From the NCBI GenBank assembly GCA_958510825.1, contig OY294044.1:71374095-71438094 (forward strand): a DNA stretch of 64,000 bases, in the 5' to 3' direction. Numbering within the stretch: position 1 is the stretch's first letter; each line of letters starts with the position of its first letter. Below, piece by piece: positions 45,762 to 56,290 of the stretch. A program made the position numbers and the translations under genes. This DNA is from Brachypterus glaber. Taxonomy: Eukaryota; Arthropoda; Insecta; Coleoptera; Kateretidae. The notes beneath the pieces were generated by a model. The model did not search any database. It was not told where the DNA came from and worked only from the letters and a program-made list of their open reading frames with translations.

Positions 45762-46588
45762 CGTTTTCCTACGATCCTCTATGAAAATTAAATTTAGCAC
45801 ACTCTTTTGTTCTTTAGAAAACGCCTCATATCGCACTAGTTTGATATTTTTATATCACACTCGTGTGATATTTATGTATGGAGGTTTGCCTAATTTTATT
45901 TAGATATTTACCTCGTAGATTTGACGAATTTTTTTTACCTTGTTTTATAAACCATTTTCCACCTTTCACCACAGCCTTTTATATCTTTTAATTGTTTTAA
46001 TCCAAATATTTCTGTTTTTCATGTCAAAAATAGAAACTATAGTTATAACGTTACTGTTTTGACTGTTACTTTCTAGTCTGGACAGTCTAGATCTTATGAA
46101 AATTACTTTTACTTAGTTACCTTACATTACATAAAAAACATCAAAATACACAGTATTTTTCTTATGAAATGTAAAACAGTACTATTTTACTGTCTTATAT
46201 GGCAGAATAACCACAGAAATCTAATTTAATAAGCAAACTCAGGTTTGCATTTATTTAGGAATAGGCAACCCATTAAACAGCTATGTATTGTATTAAATAT
46301 AATACCAAGAAAACTAAAGCCAAATGAAAATCATATTTCCTGTTTGACATACCTACATATATAAATTTGTATGCTATTTATAATTATTTTTGCTTTGATT
46401 TTCTGAAAAATTAATAAAAATCAGAAAATTTTAAAATAATTAATATTTTTTCGGGATCGTAGGAAAAATAGTGTACATAACTCGTTGGAAAGTGTATTTC
46501 ATACACTCGTAGGGTTTTCTCACTCGACTGGCGGCTCGATCGTAAACCTTTCCACTCGCGCGAAACATGTCACTTTCCACTTTCCACT
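45762..46588 (+). repeat. Hairpin-ended dispersed repeat, copy 2
   Basis: Same order as 17111-17918: TTTTCCTACGATCCTC, the CACTAGTTTGATAT palindrome, AGATTTACCTCGTAGATT-like middle, the inverted terminus GGGATCGTAGGAAAAA (46452-46467) and the terminal hairpin 46472-46585. It carries about 30 bases (CCTTTTATATCTTTTAATTG region) that copy 1 lacks. Confidence 0.75.
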
Positions 46589-46599
46589 TCTTCTACCTC

Positions 46600-47080
46600 T
46601 AGTAATAAATCAGCTGCATGCAATGATGTCAATAGCAGTTTTTATTCTTTTTTGCAATAATATTAATAAATGACGGTTCTTATACATAACCTCAAAAAAT
46701 ATAGCCTGTCATATAATGAGCGACTCACCGTCAAGATGTTATGTACATCAAAGACAGAATAGCCTTACTTTTTTATTGGGTTAAAATTACTGTCAAGCAT
46801 GGCATAACCTAATATTAGGAGTCAAATTTAAATTGTAAAAATATCGAAAATATGTTACTAACTTTTTGTCTCACTTTTTTTGTGGCGAGGTTAGTATATG
46901 CCGCCAAATTTCAGATTAAACAAACGAAATTTAGCATATACCTACTTCATTCGAAAATAAAAATACATATTATAATCTTTTATTTAATCAAAAACGAGAT
47001 TCCGTGGTAAATTTTAGCTCAAAACAACAAGCCCCTTTTTATTTTAAAATAAAATAAAAACGATTATTTTAATTTTCAAA
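46600..47080. other. Spacer, no feature seen
   Basis: AT-rich; no supportable gene. Confidence 0.5.
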
Positions 47081-47399
47081 TAATGTCCATTTTTTTAAAT
47101 CTGAAATTCGGGATAGATTTAAATTTATGCAGTTTGCATAAGGGAACGTTTAAGTATTACGTAACGCAAATTTTGATCATTTTGGACCCCCTCCCTGTAA
47201 CGCTATTTTCCTATACCATTAACATGGGCGTAACACTCCGAAATTCAAATTTTCAAGCTTCACTTCACTTCGAAGTGGTGCAAACACTAATTTCATTTTA
47301 CTTTCCACAAGGAAAGTCTTACGTTAGAAAAAAAAAATTGAAAAATTTTTATTGCTTTGTTTTACTACTAAATTGGATCATACGTTGATTATAATCAAC

Positions 47400-47495
47400 C
47401 TATGAATTATCCAAAGTTCTAGGCTGGGATTGTTTTTGGTAAAAATCGGATTGGGGTAAGGGGGTAAAATGGGGTAAAAACTATTTTTTTCTTCA
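47400..47495 (-). repeat. Inverted fragment of the 3.1-kb repeat
   Basis: Sequence TGGGATTGTTTTTGGTAAAA, GGATTGGGGTAAGGG and GGTAAAATGGGG is the reverse complement of the block at 3120-3180. Confidence 0.6.
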
Positions 47496-47580
47496 ACATT
47501 TTTTTTTATTTATTTTTCATTTTACGAAAAAAACAAACTTTTTTTGAATTTTTTTTTTTTTGAAAAATGAAAAAAAAATT

Positions 47581-48110
47581 GGAACACGTAAATAATATGT
47601 ACCCAAATTATTTTTTGCTATATATTTGGTAAGAGGATTTTTTTTTAATGGAAAGGGGCGTCATGTGATACATTTTAAAGCTTATGAAAGTTACTATTCG
47701 TCTATATATATTCAATTTTTAAAAGATTTTATTGAAGGGATTAAATTAAAAAAAAAGATGTTAAAAAAAAAAAATTTCGTTATAATTTGTTTAAAAAATA
47801 AAAAAAATATTGTTTAATGATTAATTCCACGATAAACAAGGTAAACTATACTTTTAAACTAATTTCACATGATTTAAATGAAAATTAAAAAAAAAATCTA
47901 GAAAACCGCATTTTTTAGCAAAAATTGAAAATTCACCACCTTAAACATTTTTTTTTTAATTAAAATTACCTGGTCTCAAACAGAATATGTTATTGACGTG
48001 TTCCAAATTTCAAGCTGATTAAAGGATTAAAAAAAAAACAGTTCAAAGGGTGGGGGGCGAACTTTAGACAAGCACTGTGTATTTTATTTTCTCGTTACCT
48101 AATTAAGGTT
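47581..48110. repeat. Dispersed repeat, uninterrupted copy
   Basis: GGAACACGTAAATAATATGT, GCTATATATTTGGTAAGAGG, GGAAAGGGGCGTCATGTGAT, GCATTTTTTAGCAAAAATTG and AATTCACCACCTT recur in the same order at 48651-48695 plus 49869-50160. Here GCTATATATTTGG is intact, providing the empty site for the MITE insertion. The right end GTTCAAAGGGTGGGGGGCG resembles the ends of 11902-12602. Confidence 0.75.
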
Positions 48111-48580
48111 GCTAGACTCACGTCAACTCTGATGTAATATTTTGAAAACGCTGTTTTTTTGGGCAGCAGTATTTTTTACCTGAAGTCTGAGACAAAGAAT
48201 TACAATACGTGTTTTTTGAAATACCCTAATAGAATATTTTCCCTCAATTTTCCGATATTTAAATTTAAAAATCAAGCGTTTTCTATCCAATCTATGTCTA
48301 TTAAAGAAGAAGTCACTCATGCAAAATATCTGAGCTTGGTCATCAAATGTCGGAGAGACTGAATTTTACTCGGGCATTATTATTTAATTAGCGCGGCTGA
48401 AATCACCTATTTCCAACCAACTTTTACATCTTTAACAAAAAGTTTTATTTGATTGTGTCAAAAATATGGGATTTGTCGATTTATTATAACTAAAATTTAT
48501 GTAAATCACAATTATAACTGCTTTTCGTACATCAAAAATAAAATTATTTTTTTTTTAATTAAACGTTCATAAAATATACA
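48111..48580. other. Spacer between repeat copies
   Basis: AT-rich; no gene recognised. Confidence 0.5.
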
Positions 48581-48584
48581 CTGC

Positions 48585-50170
48585 GTGTTAAAAGTTAAAG
48601 GGGGGAGCTTTAGCTTTTGAACGGTTTGGAAAAAGTCCAAACTCCAATTTTGGAACACGTAAACAATATGTACCCAAATTATTTTTTGCTATACAGGGTG
48701 TATTTGAAATAGGGTCGGAAATTTTAACAGGTGATTCCACATGATAAAATTTGATAAAAAGTTCCTATAAATATATGTCTAAAAATGCGTCATAAGGGAG
48801 CTACACCCCTTTGAAATTGGCTAAAAAAATCGGTTTTTATTTAATAACTCAGGAACTCTTTGAGATATATTAACGAGGTTTTGCACGTGAATTAATCCTA
48901 ATAAGGCCCATCTTTGTATGTAATTTTCACGTACTTATTTAAACCAGGGGTGTGCGAAAAGGGGGGTCCTTATCAGTTTTTTGTCCCAAACTTTTTTCTG
49001 TGTAACTTTTTTGCAATTTTATTTTTAAAATATAATTCCTCAGGTCAAAATACATAAAAAAGGTACTCTTGTTGTAATACTGTTGGATTAACCGTTTTCG
49101 AGAAAAGTTAATTTGAAGGTGAAATTTCACTGTTCGAGGACGAAAAATTAAATACTAAAATGTCAAAAACCAAAATTTTAATGATTCAATGTTATTCTAC
49201 ATCAAAAGCTAATAAAAAAAGTTTCCATACATGTAGGTCGAAAAAACGCTTTTAAAGCTACCATAGCCCTTTAAAAATGGTGCATATTTAGGAGACCATA
49301 GCTCCATTAGGATTCATTTTTGGAAGTACCTGTATATAAGGTTTTTTTCTTAGTTTTTAATGTACATTCGCCCTGCATCATTAAAATTTTGGTTTTCAAC
49401 ATTTTAGTATTTAATTTTTCGTCCTCGAACCGTGGAATTTCACCTTCAAATGATTTTTTCTCGAAAACGATTAATCCTACAGTATTACAACAAGAGTACC
49501 TTTTTTATGTATTTTGACCTGGGGAATCATATTTCAAAAATAAAATTGCAAAAAAGTTACACAGAAAAAAGTTTGGGACAAAAAACTGATAAGCCCCCCC
49601 CGTTTCGCACACCCCTGGTTTAAATAAGTACGTGAAAATTACATACAAAGATGGGCCTTATTAGGATTAATTCACGTGCAAAAACTCGTTAATATATCTC
49701 AAAGGGTTCCTGAGTTATTAAATAAAAACCCATTTTTTTAGCCACTTTCAAAGGGGCGTAGCTCCCTTATGACGCATTTTTAGACATATGTTTATAGGAA
49801 CTTTTTGTCATTTTTTATGATGTAAAACCATCTGTTAAAATTTCCGACCCTATTTCAAATACACCGTGTATATTTGGTAAGAGATTTTTCTTTTTTAATG
49901 GAAAGGGGCGTCATGTGATACATTTTAACGCTTATGAAAGTCTCTATTTAAACATTTAAAAAAAAATGTTAAAAACAAAAATTTTCGTCAAAATTTGTTT
50001 TAAAAATCTAAAAAATATTCCTTAATGATTAATTCCACTATAAAAAAAGGTAAACTATACTTTTAAACTAATTTACATTATTTAAATGAAAATTTAAAAA
50101 AAAACGCATTTTTTAGCAAAAATTGAAAATTCACCACCTTTAAACATTTTTTTTTTAATTATTACTGTAT
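48585..50170. repeat. Dispersed repeat, copy interrupted by MITE
   Basis: Left part 48585-48695, right part 49869-about 50170. The left end TGCGTGTTAAAAGTTAAAGG with TTTTGAACGG matches the terminal region of 11902-12602. The internal MITE accounts for the break. The segment from ACCTGGTCTC to GACAAGC present in the uninterrupted copy is missing here. Confidence 0.7.
48696..49868. mobile_element. 1.17-kb palindromic MITE with TA duplication
   Basis: Ends CAGGGTGTATTTGAAATAGG and, reverse-complemented, CACGGTGTATTTGAAATAGG. Arms of about 490 bp (48696-49185 and 49380-49868) are nearly complementary; mirrored landmarks include GAGGACGAAAAATTAAATAC and CCCAAACTTTTTTCTGTGTA. TA flanks both ends (48694-48695, 49869-49870), and removing the element plus one TA restores GCTATATATTTGG, exactly the sequence in the uninterrupted repeat at 47581-48110. 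TA insertion indicates Tc1/mariner-type mobilisation. Confidence 0.93.
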
Positions 50171-50221
50171 ATTTTATTTACTCACTACCTAACAAAGGTT
50201 GTTTGACTTTATTTAAAAGTA

Positions 50222-50766
50222 CTCATTATTATATTATTTACAGCGCCAGCCCTAGAATATTATTATACGGAAGTTTCGAATTTTCAAAAAAAAACAAAAC
50301 AAAAATCGTCCTAGACAAAAAATTCTTGGATATAAATTTGTTTTATGAAAAAATTAGTAACTTTTATTTTTCAAAAGTACATCCGTCCGTCCGTCTGTCC
50401 GATGTTACGATTTTTGTAGACACGATAACTCGAGAACGAAATCTTATCGTCTTGAAATTTTCAGAAAAAAACAAGTTCTATGAGGGGAAGATCCCTATTG
50501 TTTTTAAAAGTTATCCCCCCAAAAACAAAAAGTTATGAGAGGTTTTTAGGAAAAATTACTTTTATTATAAAGATCAATTCTACAAAAACAATTTTTTTTC
50601 AATAATTTTTTGTTTTTCAAAAAGATATTTAAAAAAAAAGAATATATTTTTTTTGTTATTTTTTTTGAAAATTATTATTTTATAAGTATTTAGGAAATTC
50701 AATATACTATTTACTGTGAATAAAATATAATGGAATGCGTAGCATTACATATCTTCACGGCTTGTT
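50222..50766 (+). repeat. Dispersed element, AATGCGTAGCATT family, copy 2
   Basis: Starts ATTATATTATTTACAGCGCC, has CGTCCTAGACAAAAAATTC, GTCCGTCCGTCTGTCCGATG and CGATAACTCGAGAACG, ends AATGCGTAGCATT then ACATATCTTCACGGCTTGTT. Parallel to 33237-33819. The 111-codon frame at 50203-50538 is within it and shows no known motif. Confidence 0.75.
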
Positions 50767-51285
50767 AATCATAAAATCATTAGTCCCCAGTCTAGTTTAA
50801 GTTAGCGCTCCATTCCACTGCATTTACCAAAAATTTACACATTCAAGTTACATGCTTTGTTATTTATGAGCAGTATTCGGCGTAAACTCAGTTTTGATTT
50901 ATCAACGTTGAAAATAAACACAGAAACATAGGCTTACGGAATAATTTTGCCGAATTATGAGGGAAATTTTTATAAATCGAAACATTTGACGACTAATTTG
51001 TTACCCACAACAATATTAACTATACATATTAACTAACATACGTATTTATATCGGTGTTTTTCAAAGAAAAAAACGACATTCGATTTATATCTTTTAAGAA
51101 TACGAAAGTTTTTATTTTTTATTTGTCAATAACTTTTTTCCCACCTTACTCGTTTAAATGGAATCATTAAAAAACATCAAGATAAAAAGAAATAAAAATG
51201 TAAATATTTAAAACCCAGAGTCGACGCGGCGCCTATGCGAGTACTGGAAATTCGCCGACTACTGTTCATGAGCAATATTATATTT
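50767..51285. other. Spacer, no feature seen
   Basis: AT-rich; no supportable gene. Confidence 0.5.
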
Positions 51286-51289
51286 ACAA

Positions 51290-51433
51290 TACAAGTGGGG
51301 CTGTGGGGCAACACATTGCCTTTTAGATTACTGTGGCCAATGTGATCTATTCATAATTTAGTCCACATCAAACTTTAGGCTTCCGAAAATGCCCATGAGT
51401 GTTTTGGGGGTTACTTAGGATATATCTCCACTA
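51290..51433 (-). pseudogene. LINE 3'-end fragment related to 32049-32348
   Basis: ACAAGTGGGGCTGTGGGGCA, GGCCAATGTGATCTATT, TTTAGTCCACATCAAACTTT, AGGCTTCCGAAAATGCCC and GGATATATCTCC parallel the 3' UTR and last codons of the LINE at 32 kb on the same strand. Only about 140 bp are left, with several indels. Confidence 0.75.
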
Positions 51434-51468
51434 TTATATTTAAGGCCTCCCTTACTTCTAACCTTTAA

Positions 51469-52145
51469 CCCGGCGCGTGTGTGGTGGGGTTAAAACCACC
51501 CATGGAATATTTCAAACGTAGACTGCTTCGCAGTATTTTTTCTTTTAACATTCTCCTCTTTAATAGCAGTAGGTAAACGCATAGAGAACATATTGACAAT
51601 TTTTGTTTGATCCTACACGTTTATTTTTTTAGCTGTTTTAAAGTTCCGTATGGGTGGATTTAACCCCACCACACACTTAACGTTATAAAAATATTCATAA
51701 TTTTAGATACGTATAGTATACGTCGTATACACCATATAAAATTTTCGTTTTTATAATATTTTTTTTTTCTCATTTTATTTTTTTCATTTTATGTTATTTT
51801 ATTTGGATAAATAAAGTTGTTTTTTTTGTCTTTTAAACAAAGATTTGTTTTTTCCTGATTTATATCTCCAAGTAAGCATTTTTTCTTGTAAATATGCATT
51901 ATATAGAATCGCGGCAAATCCAGATAGCAATACAGTCGATCTCTGTGACCGCTTATGTAAAAATCGACTGTATTGCTATCTGGATTTGCCGCATTCATCC
52001 TAAAGAGGGCAGTATAGTAATCTAAACAAATGATTATTTTAAGAAAAAACACATAACTTTTTTCTATATGATTTTTTAAAGTTTGGGGTGGATGACACCA
52101 CACCACACACGCGATGTTATAATTTTTCACCACATACGCGCCGGG
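51469..52145. mobile_element. TTAA-flanked piggyBac-like element
   Basis: TTAA at 51465-51468 and 52146-52149. Left end CCCGGCGCGTGTGTGGTGGG; right end, reverse-complemented, CCCGGCGCGTATGTGGTG. Subterminal GGTTAAAACCACCC, GGTGGATTTAACCCCACC and GGGGTGGATGACACCACACC mark the interior ends. It holds a perfect 30-bp-stem hairpin (51911-51992) and no transposase. Confidence 0.8.
51911..51992. repeat. Perfect 30-bp-stem hairpin inside the TTAA element
   Basis: Arms 51911-51940 (starts GCGGCAAATCCAGATAGCAA) and 51963-51992 (ends TGCTATCTGGATTTGCCGC) match at all 30 positions, with a 22-base loop. Such perfection in decayed surroundings suggests a recent small insertion or a maintained structure. 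Confidence 0.95.
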
Positions 52146-52156
52146 TTAACCCTTAA

Positions 52157-52378
52157 CACGTTTACTACCAATATTTTGTGGCGAAAATTTTCATTTTTTT
52201 AATCCTATTTTAAACCCCCAAAATTGCTTCGAAAAAAAAACGTGGGCAAATAGAGAATTTTATAAGATTTAAAATAATGTATCACACATTTAATACAGCA
52301 AGATCGTCGACTCGTATATGAGAAATAGGTCTATTTGAAAAATTGTTGTAGTATATGAACTGCTTGGTAGCGAACGTG
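52157..52378. mobile_element. Third TTAA-flanked MITE in the cluster
   Basis: TTAA at 52153-52156 and 52379-52382. Left end CACGTTTACTACCAA; right end, reverse-complemented, CACGTTCGCTACCAA (13 of 15). Only CCC separates it from the TTAA of the preceding element. The interior shares AATAGAGAATTTTATAAG with 12377-12394. Confidence 0.65.
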
Positions 52379-52454
52379 TTAACTGGTCCGGTCGGTCCGA
52401 TCTAAAGACTACTTCTTTTGAAAGGAAAAAAAAGTCCAAACGCAAATAATAGTA

Positions 52455-53092
52455 TATTGTTTTACTAAGAGGAAAAGTGAAGCTTTTTTTTACTAGTCTG
52501 TAGAATTTACGGACGACGCGAAGCGGATTCCGAAAACTACAGACGAGTAAAGAAAAGCACCTTTCCTCTGAGTGAAACATACTATTTTTTCTTCAAGCAT
52601 CCTATATATTTTTTTTTAAATATTAATTTTTGAATTTAATTTATTCAGTAATAAAGTATGTTTTTTTTTTATTAAAATAGGTCAATAAAACCCTTTCGAA
52701 ATAAACTTAAACCTTTATTAGCTCATTTTAAATGTTTTTTGTAGGCTAAATCGTTCACTTTTCGCGATTTCGATGGTAACTTGTCTAATGTAGCATTTGC
52801 AATTTCGGAGAGATTTTTAGGTGTATAAACCATATATTCTTCTTCAATCATTTTTAATCAATTTCACACAATGCTTTTGCACAGAATCTCGAGTCAACCA
52901 CCTGTTTACATAATAAACAAACAAGTTTGAAGTATGGCTGTCATCAAAGTCAAAGAGTGCTGCCGTCAGTGGTGGCTTTGCTGACTAACTTTTTTTACGG
53001 CGTACAACTGAACTCATTTTTTTACTGTAAAAAAATAATACACTTCTAACTAGTGTGTTCAGTTATAAAATATGAACATTTTAGTACGCTTG
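52455..53092 (-). repeat. Hairpin-ended repeat with tyrosine-recombinase-like frame, copy 2 (inverted)
   Basis: Reverse complement of 23258-23790. The hairpin lies at 52462-52575 with centre GACGACGCGAAGCGG; recombinase-like frame 52851-52723; end CGCTTGAAG at about 53092. Unlike copy 1, the second frame stays open for 42 codons. Confidence 0.75.
52723..52851 (-). pseudogene. Tyrosine-recombinase-like N-terminal fragment, longer copy
   Basis: The minus-strand frame starts at ATG 52851 and ends at TGA 52725-52723. It reads MIEEEYMVYTPKNLSEIANA followed by TLDKLPSKSRKVNDLAYKKH and LK. Where copy 1 (23499-23588) has a stop after PSKS, this copy has Arg, giving LPSKSRKVNDLAY. That agrees with the L-P-x-K-S-R...Y pattern of the N-terminal domain of arthropod tyrosine-recombinase-like proteins. 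The rest of the protein is absent and the hairpin follows about 150 bp downstream. Confidence 0.45.
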
Positions 53093-53984
53093 AAGAAAAA
53101 CTAAATTTTTTATTCAACATGGTTATTATAAACATTATTAAACTAAGTAGGTAAGTAGGATATGTAAAAATTAAAGTCATTAAAAGGAAACAATAAAATA
53201 TTTACCCACCTAAATAAAATTGGATGTAGAAAAAATTAAAAAAAAATTGTATATTGATATTTTGCTATTGTTTGTCTCTATAGTAAATATTTCTCTGTAT
53301 TCAAATACTAAAAAATTTTATCACGTAATAAATTAGACACAACACAAAAGTGGTTTTATAATATTATTATTATATAAGAAGAAAAAGTTTGGAGACCATA
53401 AATTATGTAGTATATTATAAATAATATTATGTAAAATTATGAGAAATTTTTGAATATTAACCTTAAGTAATCCGTAACAAATGTATTTTTAACAAATAAC
53501 CAACTTATTAAAAGACTTACAACGAGTTTTCCTTGTTTTAAAAAGAGTAAGTGTAAACAACCAAGGGGTAAATACCTGTTTTTAGGTAGATAACAAGAAA
53601 CTTTAGAATATTTAAAATCAGCACCAAAGTTAATAAAGAGGATGTTCTTTATTATCTTGGTACAAAATATTTTAGCTTAAACTTTTGCCTCTATTATTCA
53701 TGAGGCGGTAATGTACTTTTTAAACCTTTATTGATTAAGTTTGAGTTTACATCACATTTTGTTGTTTACCGATTATTAGCAAGTAATGCTACTTAAAAGT
53801 TAATAGAATCGTTTTTAATAAACAGTCGTCGAAACATCTAAATAAATATTGGATACTATTTGGATGTATTTTAGCAAGATAGTGTAACCGATAATATAAA
53901 ATATCATCATTAATGATTGGTACTATAACTATTATACTATACTATAATAGTAACATGTATTTTATACAATACACGGTACACTCA
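53093..53984. other. AT-rich spacer, no feature seen
   Basis: No supportable gene or repeat boundary. Confidence 0.5.
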
Positions 53985-54490
53985 GAAAATGTCATTGTTA
54001 TTTTAATACTAAATTTTATTTGTAAATACATATTTGTTATTGATATCGCCACCATTGGTATTTAATACTTTACTTGTCATATTAAATACTGCAATGTGTG
54101 TATTGTATACAAAATGTTGTCATACTAACACAGAGAACGTGCTGGTAGATTTGAATCCCCACGCAAAATATGTTTACTAATACTAGCATGTTATAGTAAA
54201 AATTACTAGTAAAGCTTACACTGACACTTATAGTATGGTATACTTTGAGTTGTTGTTAAGTTGTATTACTGATCTAGTTTAAAGTATGTTACAGTATTCA
54301 GAAAAATTAACAATCGGTAAATAATACCAAAATTTTTATTAGTAATAATATAAAGATTGCAACTACACACAATTACACACTGATTAAATAATTGATCCTT
54401 TTTTTTAATTTTCTCTATATTATTACTAATCAAAATTTTGGTGTTATTTACCGATTGTTATTTTACTAAATACTGTAACATACTTTGATG
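53985..54490. repeat. Rearranged second copy of the 18.2-kb repeat
   Basis: 53985-54350 is the reverse complement of about 18290-18640. 54370-54490 repeats 18220-18340 in direct orientation. The two parts form a palindrome around about 54385 (CAATCGGTAAATAATACC versus TTATTTACCGATTG). Confidence 0.65.
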
Positions 54491-54780
54491 AGTTTTAATA
54501 TAAATAAGTATTAAAAAAAAGTGACAAAAATCGACCAGAAAACTACCGTGAATAATAGGCCCCACTTATTTGATTTATTTTACTTTTACAGAACTGGAGT
54601 GTCGATTCAAAAGGTGACAAACACAACTGCGGGCGATATGAGTACAAATTCTATAAAAGTTATACTTTAAAAATAACTAGACAGTAAACATTTAAAATTA
54701 CACCATTTAATACTGTTTGACACATGGATGTGTGGCTATCGAAAGAATATGAAGAATAAGGACAGAAATATTTAATTTTA

Positions 54781-55040
54781 AGGAAAATTATAAAAATGTT
54801 AATTTATTATTTCATCAATCTATTTTCTAATCATAGTACAGAGTGATATTGGTATACTGATGACTCTACTTCTTTTGTGAGTAATGTCAGGGACTGTTTT
54901 AGTAATCAGCGTACAGACATGACTCTTGGTACTGACGAGGACCAGCAGCCCGAAACTATCAGTCTACCAATATCACTCTATACGATGATTAGAAAATAGA
55001 TTAATGATATAATAAATTAACATTTTTATAATTTTGTTTA
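54781..55040. repeat. Inverted-repeat element, 70-bp arms
   Basis: ATAAAAATGTTAATTTATTA and ATCTATTTTCTAATCAT (54790-54834) are mirrored by ATGATTAGAAAATAGATTAA and TAATAAATTAACATTTTTAT (54982-55030). The centre, with GTCAGGGACTGTTT and CTCTTGGTACTGACGAGG, is partly duplicated at 55205-55378. Confidence 0.8.
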
Positions 55041-55204
55041 AAATTAAAAAATTTTGTCCTTATAAATTCTGCGTCTACCACACGATAGTGGTACTTTGTA
55101 ATTGAGACACACAAGTCTTCAACTTGCTACTATTCAAAGTCTCCAGAGTAGGAGAAGTATGAGTAGTTGTCTACATCTAGCAATAGATGGCGCACAAGCA
55201 TACA

Positions 55205-55378
55205 TCAGTCTAATGACTATTTCTTTTGCGAGTAAGGTCAGGGACTGAGTAAGAGTAAGACAGAGACTGACTAACGCTTAATCAGCGTACAGAAATGACT
55301 CTTGGTACTGATAAAGGCCAGCAGTCCGAAACTGTCAGTCTACCAATATCACTCTGTACGATGATTAGAAAATAGACT
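55205..55378. repeat. Partial second copy of the 54.8-kb element
   Basis: AATCAGCGTACAGAAATGAC, CTCTTGGTACTGATAAAGG, CAGTCTACCAATATCACTC and GATTAGAAAATAGACTGAT repeat 54910-55000 in the same orientation. Confidence 0.8.
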
Positions 55379-55945
55379 GATAATAATGAATGTGAAGAAT
55401 GTGTGTGGCTCTCACATGCACGCACGCACGCCTTATGATGCTTATGACGTAAAGAAGAGAGCGCGCTGGCCGGCCATGGCCATGGCCGTTCCGTGATACA
55501 TCCGTCGTCGGAGCTTTCTTACCGTGTGGCAAACAATATAGAGCTTTTAAATCAGGTATCACTAGATCAATATTTATATTTAACATGTTAAGAGGGTTCT
55601 AAATTTTTGCAAACATTTGTTTCCTTAAAAGTAAAACTTGCTTTTTGTCTAAATTCTTTTTACAGTATTTTAAAAGTTATTTATGGTGTTTTGTACAGTA
55701 AATTATACGTTGAAAAGACTTTTAGAAATTTTGTATTCTAAGAATTATCATTTTTATCGGAAGTTAAGAAATTTAAATAAATTTTAAAAGAGAACAAAAG
55801 AAAAGAAAAAGCCGCAAAATTTAGAGTGAAATAAAGGGTAACACTTTACTAATTTTCTGTATGAAAACCAATAATAGAATGATGATTAGGCCCAAAATGG
55901 ATCATACTAGTCAAAGAGTCTCCAAATTTAATTTTAATTTTAATT
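55379..55945. other. Spacer, no feature seen
   Basis: A short GC-richer patch (GGCCGGCCATGGCCATGGCC at 55468-55487) lies in otherwise AT-rich sequence. The frame covering it shows no motif. Confidence 0.5.
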
Positions 55946-55956
55946 TATTTAATCAA

Positions 55957-56189
55957 TCCGTCCTCAGTGGAGTAGGGCGTAGCACGTTCGCTTTGTAACA
56001 CCGAGGTCGCGGGTTCGAATTCCACCTGGGGCATGGATGTGTAGTGGTGTAGTGGTGTCTTTAAAACTGTTAATATTTACTGCTTTAAAAACTACATATA
56101 AATAGGCTATAACCGATAGGGTTGAATGCCGGGGTGTATCTACCGAAGAGTAAAGCTTTAAAAAAAAAATAAAAAAAATAAAAAAAAAA
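55957..56189 (+). mobile_element. tRNA-derived SINE with perfect 11-bp target duplication
   Basis: TATTTAATCAA occurs exactly at 55946-55956 and 56190-56200. Between lie a tRNA-like head with a strong B box (GGGTTCGAATTCC at about 56011-56023) and CACCTGGGGCA, a body of about 115 bp, and an A-rich tail (56159-56189, A runs broken by single T). The A-box-like region is AGTGGAGTAGGGCGTAGCAC. Head and tail differ from the SINEs at 2.5 and 14.4 kb, so it is a separate family. The minus-strand frame with GGIRTRDL is a known artefact of tRNA-like repeats. Confidence 0.95.
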
Positions 56190-56263
56190 TATTTAATCAA
56201 GACTTTGATCATGACAAGAGCCAAGAGTTATTTACCGTACAATAAAACCATGTTACATTTTAA

Positions 56264-56290
56264 CAGGTTGACTGCCATATACGAGATAAT
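56264..56290 (+). repeat. Solo TTAA-type terminus
   Basis: TTAA (56260-56263) followed by CAGGTTGACTGCCATATAC looks like one end of a piggyBac-like MITE. No matching right end was found. Confidence 0.35.

Noticed and set aside
47083..47388. 101-residue frame
   Set aside because: It crosses a degenerate repeat with TATTACGTAACGC and C-rich tract and has no recognisable domain.
50203..50538. 111-residue frame
   Set aside because: It lies inside the AATGCGTAGCATT repeat family; the related copy at 33.2 kb is not open in the same frame, so coding is not supported.
33237..50766. Helitron assignment for the AATGCGTAGCATT family
   Set aside because: A small hairpin near the 3' end is suggestive, but I could not confirm a TC start, a CTRR end or insertion between A and T.
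51789..52133. 114-residue minus-strand frame
   Set aside because: It reads through the perfect hairpin and subterminal repeats of a TTAA element; no transposase motif.
55964..56224. Protein frame with GGIRTRDLG
   Set aside because: This peptide is the reverse translation of a tRNA-like B-box region and appears wherever such SINEs are translated.
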